From: Mesocentrotus franciscanus
Lineage: Eukaryota; Echinodermata; Echinoidea; Camarodonta; Strongylocentrotidae
NCBI GenBank assembly: GCA_037976565.1
Contig: CP137666.1
Coordinates: 6,381,802-6,445,801 of the forward strand
Direction of reading: 5' to 3'
DNA: 64,000 bases
The translations under genes were made by a program, and so were the position numbers. This document shows, piece after piece, positions 1 through 13,500 of the stretch (its first letter is position 1; each line of letters opens with the position of its first letter). The notes under the pieces were generated by a model. That model saw nothing but the letters and a program-made list of their open reading frames with translations, was not told where the DNA came from and searched no databases.

Positions 1-345
1 GATGAAAACAATTTTAATACCTACCCCTGAGCTTCCGGGGGCTCTGCCCTGAATCCACCTAGGGCCCTAAGGCAGGCCCTTGGATGCTAATCTGATCGTA
101 ATCAATGCCTAAAACCCCTGAGCTTCCGGGGGCTCTGCACCCTGGACCCCACCTCGGGCCCTAAGGCGGGTTTCTTGATGCTCATCTGATCGTTATCAAA
201 TGCCTTAAACCCCTGAGCTTCCGGGGGCTCTGCACCCTGGACCCCACCTAGGGCCCTAAGGCGGGTCTCTGGATGCTCATCTGACCGCAATTTAATGCTC
301 AAATCCCTGAGCCCGGGGCTCTGCCCCCTGGACCCCACGCATATT
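1..345. repeat. Tandem repeat, ~91-95 bp unit, about 4 copies
   Basis: The unit starts with CCCCTGAGCTTCCGGGGGCT and continues through a 'ccctggaccccacctagggccctaagg' type segment and a 'gatgctcatctgatcgtaat' type segment. Unit starts fall near 24, 115, 210 and 303. The same unit recurs in opposite orientation at 1316-1660 and as partial copies at about 21165-21370, so this is dispersed mobile-element DNA. No coding signal was seen. Confidence 0.8.
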
Positions 346-1315
346 AGTGACCTGCTAGAGTCACAAATAATAATACGCTTTGTACGCTTGAAATGATCAG
401 TTGTAGCACATTTACTAGCTTGAACTTGCAGAGTATTACATGCAGATTTCCATTTCTTCTTTTCTTTTGCCCACATCCCAATTCAAATTCAGTAAATAGA
501 AGTAATCAAAGATTGTCTATGACAGTGTTCCTGGTGGAACTGTAACTCGAACGCTGTTTCAAAGGAAACAATCTACGACAAGTTTGCATTTTATTTTATT
601 CTAATTAAAAAAAATGTTATTCTATGTTCAAAAAGACCATATGATTTATGCAACGGGCATGATAGAACTCTAATGTAGACGGTGATGTGTTACCAAAATT
701 ATAAGCTGGTACCTAATGACATTTTCCAATCATCAAATCGTGAGATCCTTAGAAGTTCAAGGAGTAGGTAACGATTTAAAGTTATTCATGGCTAAGCAGA
801 AAAGATTTCAAATTGATCTCAATTGTAGTTGTGGAACTTCCTATTTGAAACACACAAAGACTAAAACTGAGATTCAATTGAATCAAGTAGTTTCATAATG
901 TTCCTTCGATTTTTGTACCGAATTACTTGTAATCGAGAGAAAAAATAACTTTGCATACCTAGCCGAAACAATTTTATGAGAAAAGTTTATGTCATTCTAA
1001 TTTAATCACAATAGGAATCATGCGGAGTATTGGTTGCTCACAAGCATACACATGTTTTCTTAGTAGTCAGGCAAAATAAACCATTAAACCAAACATGGCG
1101 ATATTATATTATATTCATGTTGATCGATGCACTAACTTGTCTTGGTCATGGGCAAGATTATGACAAGCGGCTGGAAGGGGCGGGACGGGGGCAGGAGGCG
1201 CGGATCAAAGATTTCTTAGGAAGGGCCCAAATTTGAAATTGTGCGAGCCAAATATTGGTACGTATTGGTACACATTTTTATACTTTATTTGTGACACTGG
1301 CAGGACAATAATTGG
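346..1315. other. Spacer between opposed repeat clusters; no gene seen
   Basis: AT-rich sequence with only short open frames (longest about 68 codons) that resemble no known family. It is bracketed by tandem repeats in opposite orientation, so it could be the inside of a non-autonomous element. Confidence 0.5.
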
Positions 1316-1660
1316 CGTTTGGTCCAGGGGGCGGAGCCCCCGGAATTTTAGGGGTTTGGGGCATTAAATTACCGTCAAGTGAGCATCCAGGGGCCGCCTT
1401 AGGGCCCTAGGTTGGGTCCAGGGCAGAGCCTCCGTAAGCTCAGGGTTTTAGGCATTTAATTACGGTCAGATGAGCATATTTTGATACCTTATTTGTGACT
1501 CTGGCAGGTCACTAATTGGCGTAGTCCAGGCGGAGCCCCGGAAACTCAGGGTTTTATGCATTACGATCAGTTTAGCATCCAAGGGCCTGCCTTAGGCCCT
1601 AGGTGGATTCCAGGGGCAGAGCCCCGTAAGCTCAGGGTAGGTATTAAATCACAGTCAGAT
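1316..1660. repeat. Inverted copies of the 1-345 tandem repeat
   Basis: Three to four units of the same ~90-bp repeat read here as the reverse complement (for example GGTCCAGGGGGCGGAGCCCC, then the 'gagcat' and 'cctagg' segments). With the cluster at 1-345 this makes an inverted arrangement around about 1 kb. Confidence 0.75.
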
Positions 1661-2160
1661 AAGGGGGGAGGCAAGGGCCTTTCGGTCCCCCCGATCCACA
1701 CATTGTTGGCCGAATTAATCGCAACTGATCTCCCCTTGTTTTCATCCTTTTCTTTTCTTCTTCCTCTTTTTTGTTCCCTTTAAGCTCTCTTCTCTTTCCC
1801 TTTCCCTTCCCCCCTTTTTTTGGCGGGGGGGGAGGCAAGGGCTTTAGGTCCCATCCCGATCCACAACTTGTTGGCGGGAGAATCGCAACTTTTTCTTTTC
1901 TTCTCCTCTTTATTTCATTCCCTTTATCTCCCTTCTTCCTTTTTCTTTCCATTTCCTTCCTTCTCTCTCTTTTTTTTGCTGGGGGAGGCAACAACCTGGG
2001 AGACAAGGCCCTTCGCCCCGATCTCCCTTTTCCCCCTTTTATTTTCTGATTCCTCTTCTTTCTTTCCCTTTCTCTCCTCTTTCCCTTTCCCTTCTTTTCC
2101 TTATCTCTCTCTCTTTTATTCTTTTTTGGCGGGGCCTAGGTCCCCTGCCCCTGGATCTGC
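1661..2160. repeat. ~155-bp imperfect tandem repeat with pyrimidine tracts
   Basis: A 'ggggggaggcaagggc ... ggtcccc..gatccacaacttgttggc' module followed by a CT-rich tract recurs near 1664, 1826, 1980 and 2127. The long open frames on both strands are low-complexity (Ser/Phe/Leu/Pro or Lys/Arg/Glu) and are not believable genes. Confidence 0.65.
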
Positions 2161-3060
2161 GCCTGGGAGGCAACTGCCAATGTCCACATTTCCTGAAACA
2201 TCCCAGAGTACAGAAGAAGAACTTATCAATTGCACTCAGCGCTCCAAATCCTTTGAACTTTCTGCACTATACTAAATGTCTAATCACTTTTGTCCAGTTA
2301 ATATACCGAGATACTGGCCAAAATCAGCACCTTTTTGGCTCAAAATTCATATTTCACACACTACATCACTCATTGAAATTGATATCAGGATGAAGGTATT
2401 TTAATATCCATCTTTTGACACCAAATACATTGTGATAAGAGGTTTTAGTTAAAAGTTATCTTTAAAACTCGATGTAAACACACCAAATAGGTCCTTAGTA
2501 CACTAATGCACGTAAATGCATACAGTTAATACACATGTGGGCAAAAATGTTGTTTTTGTGGAAATCAAATCAATGACTTTGGATTGCTATAACTTTTTAT
2601 TGAGAAGATATATAAGCCTCTCCTCGCACAGGATATTGTCATTGTACATAAGCAAATTCCTGGAAAGTTATGAAAAATGCACCTTTCGGTTTTGATATAT
2701 GGAAAATAATCTTTTTGATAAAATTCAATATTTCGAAAAAATCAGCAAAAATCATGTTTTTAACTTAAATTTGCTATGTAAATTAATCCTAATTTCGTTG
2801 AAATAGGTATCAAAATGTAGATAATTTAATTTTCTTTCATATGACACCAAACTCATGGTGGTTCAAGGTTTCCTTACAATATTATTTACAAAATACTAAT
2901 TTGTCGTCAAAAGGGCCGCTTTTTGGGAGGGGCTCCCCTGGCCACACCCACCACTTAGAACGTGCCAGACGGTCGATTTGTTATGTGGAGCTATGCGATC
3001 TTTACATCTGTGCACATGATAATTGGTTTCCTTTCAGCTAGGTTGACCCCTGGCTCCCGG
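2161..3060. other. AT-rich DNA, no gene recognised
   Basis: Nothing conserved was recognised on either strand. The style resembles old transposon-derived sequence, but no termini were found. Confidence 0.4.
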
Positions 3061-4690
3061 ACTACTAGCTCTCTTTATAGAAAGAGTGCAATAGTGAGAG
3101 GAGGTAGAACGAGAAGGGATGAGTCAATGAAAAGGAATAAAGAGAGAGAGAGAGAATGAAGGGAGAGGGAGAGAGGGGACGAGTAAAGACAAGGTACATG
3201 AAGCTTTCCTTTTGATAGTCTGTTAGTTTGAAACCCATTTATCTTTACCGGTATTGAAAAAAAAGAAAAGGAAGGGTAGTGGAAAACAAATCGGGAAAAG
3301 GTAGAGAGAGAGACGGTAAAGAGACGGATGTATAAACTGAGCTATAGTTTTAGAGAGAAGAGAGAGAAAGAAAGATAGAAAGAGAAAGATTTTGACGGAA
3401 GTGCACTGAAAACAAAAACACTAATGTCTTGTAATATGTGTCTTCCCAGTTCTACTTGTTTGATTACAGTGAACAGAAATTATAGCAGATTTAAAGAAAG
3501 GGAGAGAAAGAGAATGAATGGGAGGGGAAGAGAAATGAGAGTGGAAGGGAAGATTGCAGTATTTAGCTTTCTGATTTTCATGTTTTGAGTATATATTTAT
3601 CATAAGTAAAATGAGTGGTAGCAGAGTGAAAACATTGGAGAACAATGGAGAGGGAGAAGAGAAAGAGTTGAGAGCGGAAGGGGAGGGGCAGTACAGTGGT
3701 TTCTGTTTCTGTGCATTAGTTTGAAAAATGTTTATAGTTTTATACTCTAATCATTTAAAGTTAATGAAAGGAAAAGCAGAATGAGAGAATCATAGTGAAA
3801 TTGATAGAGAAATGGGGGAGGGAAGAAGAAAGAGGAGAAATGGGATGCAACGAAATTGAATGCCATTCATGATGCCATAAAGAGTGAAATACTTTCTATC
3901 CTATTCTTTTTATTGGTTTCAGATATATTTACATAAAGGATATTTATAAAGGATAGATTTGGGGTATCAGTTTAGAAGAAGTGTAGTGAAGTGGGGAGAG
4001 GGAGATAGAGAAAAAGAGAGAGAGAGAGAGAGCAGATGGGGTGGAAAAGGGACATTTTCTGTATGTTAGCAGGGGCATCTTATTCCAGGCACAAACCCTC
4101 CTCCCCAATTATACAGAGTCTTGACAACACCAAGAAAGGTCTCACATTTTACCAGTTCCAAACCCAACAAAATAGGCCTAGTCAAACCAATGTCAGCGTG
4201 CCTCATGAAAATGATATGAAAGGGTTGCCGTCTAAACTCTAAACTGTCATCTGCTTGGAATTCATACAGAGGAAAGCAACAGGATACAACAGAAAAGTAA
4301 CAAAAAGTTCAGTGGCCAAAGGGCACACTTTACAGGACAATCAAGTAAGAAATACAATGGAAATGAATAAATATAGGAGCGGAAGAGAAAAAGGATTAAC
4401 AAACCATTCAATCGTAAAGTGGGAAAGACCCTCAAAGAAAAGCAAAAGTGAAATAAAACAGTACAAGCTTTCCAAACTACAATAAGGATGTACAGTGTAT
4501 AAACCTTACTTAACTGTGGCAATGTTTAATGCTTGTTTTCTGATATAGGGAGCTGGTAACTGGCAGGAAGCAGTGAGCAGAAATCCTTCCTGACATTTTA
4601 TTTCAGGAAGAATCATCACAAGAGAAGGAAAGGAACCAAGAGAGATAGGCAGTACAAAGTGTGTGTGTGTGTGTGACTGACACAGTGTTC

Positions 4691-4727
<37 letters not shown>

Positions 4728-4735
4728 TTGTACAT
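3061..4735. repeat. Purine-rich (GA/GGA) tract with (GA)n microsatellites
   Basis: The plus strand is strongly GA-rich, with (GA)n runs at about 3140-3175, 4012-4032 and 4694-4724 and a short (GT)n near 4660. Open frames inside it are low-complexity. Confidence 0.7.
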
Positions 4736-5592
4736 TGCTAGACCTTGTAAATGTCACATAACGTACATCCTTTGGTTCTGAAGTGGTCACTTGCACGATA
4801 CCTCTCTTGGAGCTGGTGTCGTAAATAAGCAAAACCAGTTGGTGGATTATTGCGAAAGTTGTGGATATCGTTCATTTGATTTGAAAACTAGAGAATTATT
4901 TCTTTATCCAAGTCACCCACAGTTTAATTATCAGTAGAGGTAAAGTATCACTGTGTTTTTGTGCTTATTGGTGCTTATTTTGGATTTTGGATTTATTGAT
5001 TGGTTTGATATATATCTCTTTTTCCGATTTAGGGACCATTTGGAAGAGAGGATAGTGTCTTTCTAAACCTTTCTTAACTTTTCCTTTCAGTTACTGAATC
5101 TACTACACATACAGGTATACATTTATATTCTGAATTTCTGATCGGCAAGTTTGTATTAAAACCATTATAGGTCACTTGTTTATGGTGTTATACAAATAAC
5201 TGCTTCCTAGTTGCCTATAATGGTTTGTGAAAGGGAAACTTGAACAGCTGAAACAGGTCTGTTGAACAACAGCTGGTATCAATACTATTTTTTTTTTTAA
5301 AGTAACCATTCTGTCATTGATGCTTGTGTGTTTAGATTGAAAAAAAAAAAGGCTTGCAAGATCTGGAAAATATATCTCAAAAATGTTTCAATGCTATAAC
5401 AGGTTTCTAGGAGATTTTATTACTGTATAGAGCTCTAGATATTTCATATACACTCGGTTAAGGGTGACCTACAAACTCCGTTAAGTCTTTTTTGTTTGGC
5501 TCCAAAAGTGATTTTACCCCTTTTTTATTAAAAATATTTCAGGACACCCATTAGCATATGAGGATCATCTCCTTCTCTAATGCTAAATCACG
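4736..5592 (+). other. 5' flank/leader of the receptor kinase gene
   Basis: AT-rich sequence directly upstream of the first coding exon. No convincing TATA box or CpG-rich promoter was recognised, so the transcription start may lie here or in a more distant untranslated exon. Confidence 0.35.
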
Positions 5593-6435
5593 ATGGCAGT
5601 AACAGCTTTTAGATCTCACCTGCGAGTCCTCTGCTTGCTTTATGCCAGTTTCTTCTCCGCTGTCAGCTTGACAACATGTCAAATCAGCATAAACAATCTC
5701 ACATCATTTGAGCCCAATCTACCACTTCAGCATATGATTGTGAACGAGGAGACCGGTGATCTTTATCTGGGAGGAATCAATTTCATCTACCACCTGGCCT
5801 CTAACCTGTCGTTAGTGGAGGAGCAGAGCTCGCTCACGGCAGACATCACCAACTTCTGTTCCTCCGGAGGCTCTGGATGCACCCTCCTCCAGATTGGGAG
5901 GAAAATAAGAATAAAGTGCTCTTAATCGACAAGGACAATGATTTCTTGATCGCCTGTGGCAGCGCATTCAATGGAACCTGTGTGCTCCACCATGTTAACT
6001 CCATCACGACTGTCCAATCTGTGCATGATCTTGTCCATCATGAAGAAGCCTCCCTGGGAATTGGCGACTCTGTGGTCGCTTTCTATGGACCGTCCATTGT
6101 CAACGCAAATGGGCAACAAATGGATACTGCTCTTTTCGTTAGGGCAAGCTTCAACCCTCTCTTCAACGACACACTAATCCGCCAACATGCTATTTCTACC
6201 AAGCTTCTCCTTCAGAGAAACAGTCGCTGGACTTTCGACTTGGCCTATCAAGAGTTGAGATTTGGGCGTTACACATACATTGATATAAGAGATGAGCATG
6301 CTCATAACTACCCGATTAAGTACATTAATGGATTCACGTTTGAGAAATTCAGCTACTTTACCACCGTTCAGAAAGAAGAAGTTGACTCAGAAAATTATCA
6401 TTCCCGGCTTGTTCGAATCTGCAACGAAGACAATG
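5593..6435 (+). CDS. MET: Receptor exon 1: signal peptide and N-terminal Sema domain
   Basis: The start ATG has a strong context (A at -3, G at +4) and opens a hydrophobic signal peptide (about residues 1-28, core [15 protein letters not shown]). The Sema blades follow, with landmarks [13 protein letters not shown] and [13 protein letters not shown] (compare the MET region LISCGS..GTC). The frame shifts by one missing base at about 5880: the upstream frame runs to GSGC and the downstream frame starts at [11 protein letters not shown]. Several N-glycosylation sequons are present. The exon ends in phase 1 at a GTAGGT donor. Confidence 0.88.
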
Positions 6436-7553
6436 GTAGGTATATTTTATTTTGCTTTTTGTGGAGGTTTAAACCTTTCTAAAGCCATCTGTGGCAAATA
6501 TGTATTAATCATCAAAAGCCTATGTCCATATTTAAGTCAGGTTCATTGATACAGTGCTGGATTTAAAGGAGCACAACCAGCATTGCTCCTCCCCCATTGG
6601 AATTGGTATCATTTTGAGAGCACAAAAAAAAATGCTGTGTAAATTTCATCAATCCTGGAGCTGCCACTGCCTGGCATTGGTAACATGTCCCATAATTCCC
6701 TTCCTTGTATTCCAGCTTACTATTCCTACACCGAGTTACCACTGGAATGCAAGAGCTTCGCCAGTGGTCGCACAACCTGCTCCAGGCAGCGCACGTGGCT
6801 CTGCTGGTGTAGAGCTAGCCGGGGAACTCAACATGAAGGTTGGGGACATGGCCTTGTTTGGTCTGTTTGCAGAGAGTTCTCCAGATGTACCCGATCAACC
6901 GACCAGCAATATGGCCATGTGCATCTTCACTTTGAAGAAGATAACCAAGAAAGTCACACAAGGATTACAACGTTGCTTTAATGGACTCGCCACCAGGGTT
7001 TAAGCCAGTTTTCAGACAATCTGCAGTGCAATTATGCAACAGTAAGTACATGAATTATTATGGGTTCCGTCATGCTTAATCATGTGATACAGGCAATGAT
7101 TAAGTATTTTCTTGAAAAATATAAAGATGAGGTGATGTTCATCTTACACTAGGCCCCGTCTTATAAAGAGTTGATATCAAGCGCAACTTATTTGCGATTG
7201 ATATCAATTGCAACTATGTACATAAGAGATAGGAGACTGCAAACTGCGATTGATTGGAGGACTTACAATTGATTTGGATCAATCGTAACTCTTTATAAGA
7301 CAGGGCCCAGATGTAACTTTCAAAACACACGGAAAGATAGGATACCAAATGGTCTAACAAGAATCAATTGAGAAGTAGAAGTAGGAAGTACATTTGCAGA
7401 GCAATTGCTGTAGCAAAAACATTATTGTTGAATAGATGAAAGGGATAAATAATGAAATTGCATAAGGTAGCCAAAAGAATATGAATGGAATGCCTGAACA
7501 GAAAATGTATTTTTTTTTAAAGTCATAAGGTCTACTGTGTGAAAGGAGAGAGA

Positions 7554-7599
<46 letters not shown>

Positions 7600-10500
7600 T
7601 AGACTGGCAGACAAAGAGAGGTAAGGAGAAAGAAAATGACAGTTTTATTAGCAGATAGAGGGATGGAGAGGTGAAGATAGCATAAGAGAAAAACAGGGAG
7701 GGGCACTACTACAAAGCTCATTTTATGTTAATTTTCTTTTTTTTTCCTAGTATCGTAATGTTGAGAGCGATTTCTGCGGGACTGGCGATCTGCATCCCAT
7801 TCAAGCGCAAACTACAATAAAGGCCTTTGATTACCTTACTGGAGGCGGACATGGCCATCACTATACCTCGTTATCAACTCTTACCATGGGCAAAGATACG
7901 GTAGTGGTCATGGGCACCAAGTCTGGGCGCATACATAAGGTAGTTGAGACTGAGTGACTGATTTAACTTTTTATATGCCACACAAATCTCCCTGTGCCAC
8001 ATTGTATTTATCATGGGAAAGATATACCAAAGACTTCAAGATTAATATATTAGTTAAGGGTGTTCCATCCAACAAGTGGAAATAAAGAAATACAATAAAT
8101 TATCTATTCCAGGGTTAAAAGGGTTGTCAGGGAGCTAATCAAGACCTGAAATGGGTATAATGTTGCTAAGCCATTTTGCACAGCAATCCTTCCATCAATT
8201 GGTGCCTATTGTTTTGTGGAAAATTGCAGGCATGGAAAATAAGAGACAAAAGTGCTTAAGATAATCTTGAGTACGTTCTGGTAGGGAAAGGGAAATTAGA
8301 ATCAGTCTAGGTATATATGTCCTCTTATTGTTTCACATATGCCAGATACATTGATGTTCTGTCCATTGTCTCCATCTTTCTGATGACTTTTTAGTGTCAA
8401 TATCTTAACAGAATGTCAAATCAAGGCTATATTATAATGTCTGCCCAGGAATTATTTGCAAAGCCTCTTTACAGTAGCCCATGAAAATAACCCCTACACA
8501 CAAACATGTATATATGCAGTTGTGTTACCCATGAACATAATGTATGTCTCACAAGTGAATGTAGCTTTCAACTCTCATTTGTTTAATAAATTCCACTCTT
8601 TGAAAATGAAGAATTGGCATGATATGTATAACTCCCTCTATTCAGCCTTTGTTGACTATAATTATGAGGAAATAATATTTTTTTTTATTTTTTAGATTAA
8701 TCATAAGTAATACAAATTATTTAAAAAACATCAACAATGAACTAAGGGAGTGTGTGCTTCTTTGAATGAATAAAAGTTGATGAAAATAAGGCAGAGTTTA
8801 TGAATTGCAATCGCATAAGGAACATGAATGAAGTGATACTCTCTTGATTTTGTATAGATTAGATTTTTCTTTCTTTTGTGTAATAAATTAATATTTGTAT
8901 TATTCACATAAACTGGTTTCAGAAGCACATTATAACAAAGGGAAAGCAAAGGGTGAAAATGCAATTAAGTCACCAGAGAAAAGTAAATTGTATATATTTT
9001 AATGATTGGAATACAATGAAATATATTAAGTTAGCCAAGTACAGAGCTGTGATTGTTTGGGGCATTAATAAAATGCTTGTATACAAAAGTTTCCTGACTT
9101 GCGAATTGACAGGTTGTTTAACAATGCTTCAGTTTCCGCTTCTGTCCCACTGTCTTCCTGTCTTCTCTCTCTATCCCAACACTTTCATTTAGGGGTGGAG
9201 TAATAAAATTTAGAATCTGGTTTTCCAATATGTGGTCATTATGGGGCTATTTGAAAGGGTCAATTGCTTTTAATAGGTTATCCCTGTACAGGAAGTGTGT
9301 GATGGAGATATCAAGTTTCGGATATTTCCTCATACTACAAGTATTGATATACTGGTTGTCATACTCCCCATACAATGCTGCTTCATGGCTGTATTTGATG
9401 TTTGTATGTCAAGAGGTTAACTGATATCAAATGTGCTCAATTTGGGAACTCTAATTTCACAATTTTTTCAAGGATATACACTATGTACAATGACATGAGG
9501 AAGTGACTCAAAAGGATTTAGATGCTACATGTAGGTTGATTTGATAAGGCACCAATTAACCAATGAGTAAAACCAATAAACAAGCATTTGAAGAGAAAAA
9601 TAATATCCTTCTGTCTTGAATGTAGAGTTTTAAAAGAACAAAATCACATTTTTATGCCTAAAAAAACTCTCATTCATCTGAATAAAGTTTTGAGTGATTT
9701 GACATTTTTCATAATACAATATTGATATCATACCAGTATGAAATGGCAAACATATACAATAATATTCATTTTATCTGGGTTTTTTTCCTTATTTCATTTT
9801 CATTTTCTCACAAAATGTTAACCTATTGCCTATGGCATACAGATGCAACCAGTATTAAGCTTCAGGAAATGAAAAACATTCAATAGTCAACTAATTGAGT
9901 TGACAGGCTTTTCAATAGCAGTTAAAGTCAGTAAAAAGTAATGAATGTCTTGCAAGAAGATTATGATTGTTACACAGTCATGTATTTGAGAGTTCAGCCT
10001 ATATATATATATATATATATACATTTTGACAATTCAATGTATTTATTGTCCATACCAATGGCAATTTGCTTTGTTTATTTGCATAATACATACAGAAGAA
10101 TAAGTACATACAGGCAATCAACATACTTGAAAAGGAACACAACAATTTAATAATATTAACAAAAAGAATGTAAGAAAATATGACGGGGAAGATACAAAAT
10201 GAGGTCTGGGAATTTGTGCATTACGGTATCAATAAGAAGTGAAAGAATATATTTCTTCTTGAAGTTCTTGTAATATATACTACACTTTGTCTTGTGTCAA
10301 AAAATATATACTTCACAGCCGTCTTTCTTTTTCAAATGTCATTTCAACCCAGTTTGTGATTGAACCTCTCAACATTGACTTGGTGCGAAGAGACTACCCT
10401 CTGAAGCCTTATAAGGACATCAAGCTAGATACAGAAGGGCCTGTATTGAGAGATATGCCTCTGGATTCTGACCAGGAACACATGTATGTTATGACTCCAT

Positions 10501-13500
10501 ACAAAGTAAGTGAAAATGTCTTGAGATGACAGTTCATTGTGACATGCTATGTTTGAATATTGGAAGTTCAAATTAAGAAGGGAGTATTTTCTTTTATTTT
10601 GGGTATTAACCCCATGAAGTGCTAATACTTGTATGTATGTATTAGTCACAGAAAGTTAGATAAAATAAAAATTAAAAATAAAATATAAGTCATGAAAAAT
10701 ACAATTCTGGAAGTGGCCATTTCAGAAGTTACAGTGTAAAATGATGATGCAGTCATTTTGCTCTTGCAGGACATATAGTTAATTTTGAAATATATGAGTT
10801 TAGAAATTATATAATTTCATGTTTCAGAAGAAGAACAATCACATTGCAAAAATTGGTCATGGGAATTACATGACAAAATAAAGGAAATGTTAAGGGGGTA
10901 GGGAATTACAAAAAATGGTAAGTAAATAGCACATAAATACCTATCATGAATGTCACCCTTCATTTGAAATAAAAGGGTATATATATATATATATAGATCA
11001 GTGGCGGATCCAGGGGGCACAGGGGCACGTGCCCCCGGCCCAAAGAAAGGAAAAAAAGGAAAGAAAGAAAGAGAGGAAAAAGAAAAAAAAAGGGAAGAGA
11101 GAAAGAAGAAGAAAAGAGGGAGGAAAGAAAAGGGGAGAGGAGAAAAAGGAGGAAAGGGAAGAGAGAGAGGAGAAAAAGGCGGAAAAAGAAGAAAGGCGGA
11201 AAAAGAAGAAAGGCGGAAAGAGGAGGAGAGAAAAGGGGAAAAGGAGAATAATGAGAAGGGAAAAGAAAGAAAGGGGATGATATTATAAGAAGGTGTTTTT
11301 TTACCGGGTAAGGGGGCCGGGGCATGCAATTTTAAGTCGAACATGACTAATACCAAAGATTTTATCTCCTTTATAACTTCTTCTAACTTATAACTTAGCC
11401 TTGAATTAATTTTCTGATATACCTATTCTAAGTGCTCTTTCAGCATGCAGATTGTCCCCGCCATTAATCCTGCCACAGTTGCTGGTTTCATTGTCATATT
11501 ATTTTCTGTCATTCCTGTGGCCGAAGAGAGCCTACCACAAAGTTTCTATCCGTTTCTCAAGCACTTTTTTCCATCGCCTACATGTAATGCTTATTGCTTC
11601 CAGTTTGCAAAAGATCCCAGTGGCAGATCTATGGGGCATGGGGAGGTTAGGGTTTAACCCCCTGGGCTGCCAAGTGAAAATGTGAATAGAAAACGCCATC
11701 ATGTGTCCAGACCCACACAGTATCCGCATCGTCATCGGGTCAAACCCCTTAAACTGTTACTTGATTTAAAAGACTTTATCATGCACTGCTTTTAGTGGTC
11801 TCCATTGTGTTAGCAGATGCCAGGAAAATATCACTTACGGGAGTTCAAAATAGCCCACAAAATCTCCTCGCGCTCTGCGGCTCGTGGACGATGCTCCGCA
11901 TCGTCATTGGGTCGAACCCCCCTTAAACTGTTACTTGATTTAAAAAGACATTATCATGCACTGCTTTTTATGATCTCCATTGTGTTAGTATATAGATGCC
12001 AGGAAAACATCACTTACGGGGGTTTAAAATAGCACCCCAAAAAATCGCCTCGCCGCTACGTGGCTCGTGGACAATGCTCTGCATCGTCTTTGGGTCAACC
12101 CCCCTTAAACTGTTACTTGATTTAAAACGTAATTATCATGCACTGCTTTTTATGGTCTCCATTGTGTCAGTAGATGCCAGGAAAACATCACTTACAGGGT
12201 TCAAAATAGCAACAACAAAAATCGCCGCTTCTGCGGCTCGTGGACGATGCTCTGTGTCGTCATTGGATCAACCCCCTTAGCAAAAAGCTAGATCCCATCA
12301 TCCGCCCTGGATCCCTACTCTTTGAGGGGGTAGGAGAAAGCAATTTTACGTCATATTACTCCAGGAAGTGCCTGAAAATGCACCTAATGTGGTTTTAAAA
12401 TTGCAAATGCTTCCTACTCAGGGAGGGGGTTCTGACCCCCTCCCAGCTAGACCCACCCCCACTTGGTCGCTCCGCTCCCTAGCCGCTGACGCCTCGCTCC
12501 ATCGTTTTCATATATTTCACCCCATGCGATTTTGTGCCCCGGTAAGAAATTCCTGGATCCGCCACTGATAGATATAGGCTCTACTTCGTATATCTTATTC
12601 AGGTGTATAAGATAGCCATGAAGACTTGTGAGCACTACATCCACTGCTCCGCCTGCGTGACCTCTCGTGACCCCAATGGCTGCGGGTGGTGCAGAGGGGT
12701 GTGCACCACGGAGGAGGAATGTAATGGTGCTGACGGTCCATCTGGTGAAATGCCGGAAACAGAAGTTGATTCGAAGATGATCCTGACTGGGTGACTGATG
12801 CTTGTTCACCAGCTATCTATGAGGTAAGCCTAATTCCTTAGAGATAGATTAATAATATTCATAATATAAGTGGCTCTTTGCATGACTAGATACTCATGCA
12901 TTTTGTCACATTGTCACACTCCAGTACTCTGATATTTGCTCTGATGACAACTATTCCAGGATTCTTTCTGTTTTGGTTAAAAAAATATAGGGTAAGGGTT
13001 AGGATTAGGTTAGTAATTGGGTGTTCGGTTTAGTTTAGGCTTAGGGTTAGAGTTTGTATAGTGTTGGGTCCATGGTTGAAGTTATAGTATTCAGTTAGTG
13101 TAGGAAATTACCGAGGAGCAATCGTCGCAGAAGCAAGTGTGGTACAGCTGACACTCCTGGTGCTCCAATATTGAAATGAATATTGTTATCCTCATTTTAG
13201 CCGAACAGTGAAATATGTAGCATTCAATCACATCAAGTACAACTCAGGGCACTCGAGCATATTATTCCCTCTCACACCTGGGTGTAGAGTGGTAAATGTA
13301 GATTGATGTCTTGCCATTGCCAATGGACATTTGTGCCTGGCTTTGATTTGGTCCCTCAACCTCTTGACTGAAAGTCCAGTGAATGAACCGGCCACCGTTA
13401 TTCAAACCTTAATGAACGTATAAGAAACAAAAGAAATTTGGTACTCTATTAAGAGATGATTTTACAAAACTACCTGAGGTGTTTTTTTAAATCAATGGTT

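Noticed and set aside
1644..2275. Several 90-150 codon frames on both strands
   Set aside because: They come from pyrimidine-rich tandem repeats and have simple Ser/Phe/Pro or Lys/Arg/Glu composition.
7354..7721. Minus-strand Ser/Leu-rich frames
   Set aside because: Translation of the (GA)n microsatellite in the opposite sense.
10817..11356. 179-codon Ser/Phe/Leu-rich frame on the minus strand
   Set aside because: Low-complexity product of the purine tract in the composite element.
12603..12794. Separate small gene starting at 12603
   Set aside because: It is the PSI exon of the receptor; the GTG at 12603 follows a splice acceptor and is not a start codon.
13085..13410. Possible tRNA gene
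   Set aside because: Only a loose SINE-like resemblance; no complete A and B boxes with a foldable cloverleaf could be traced.
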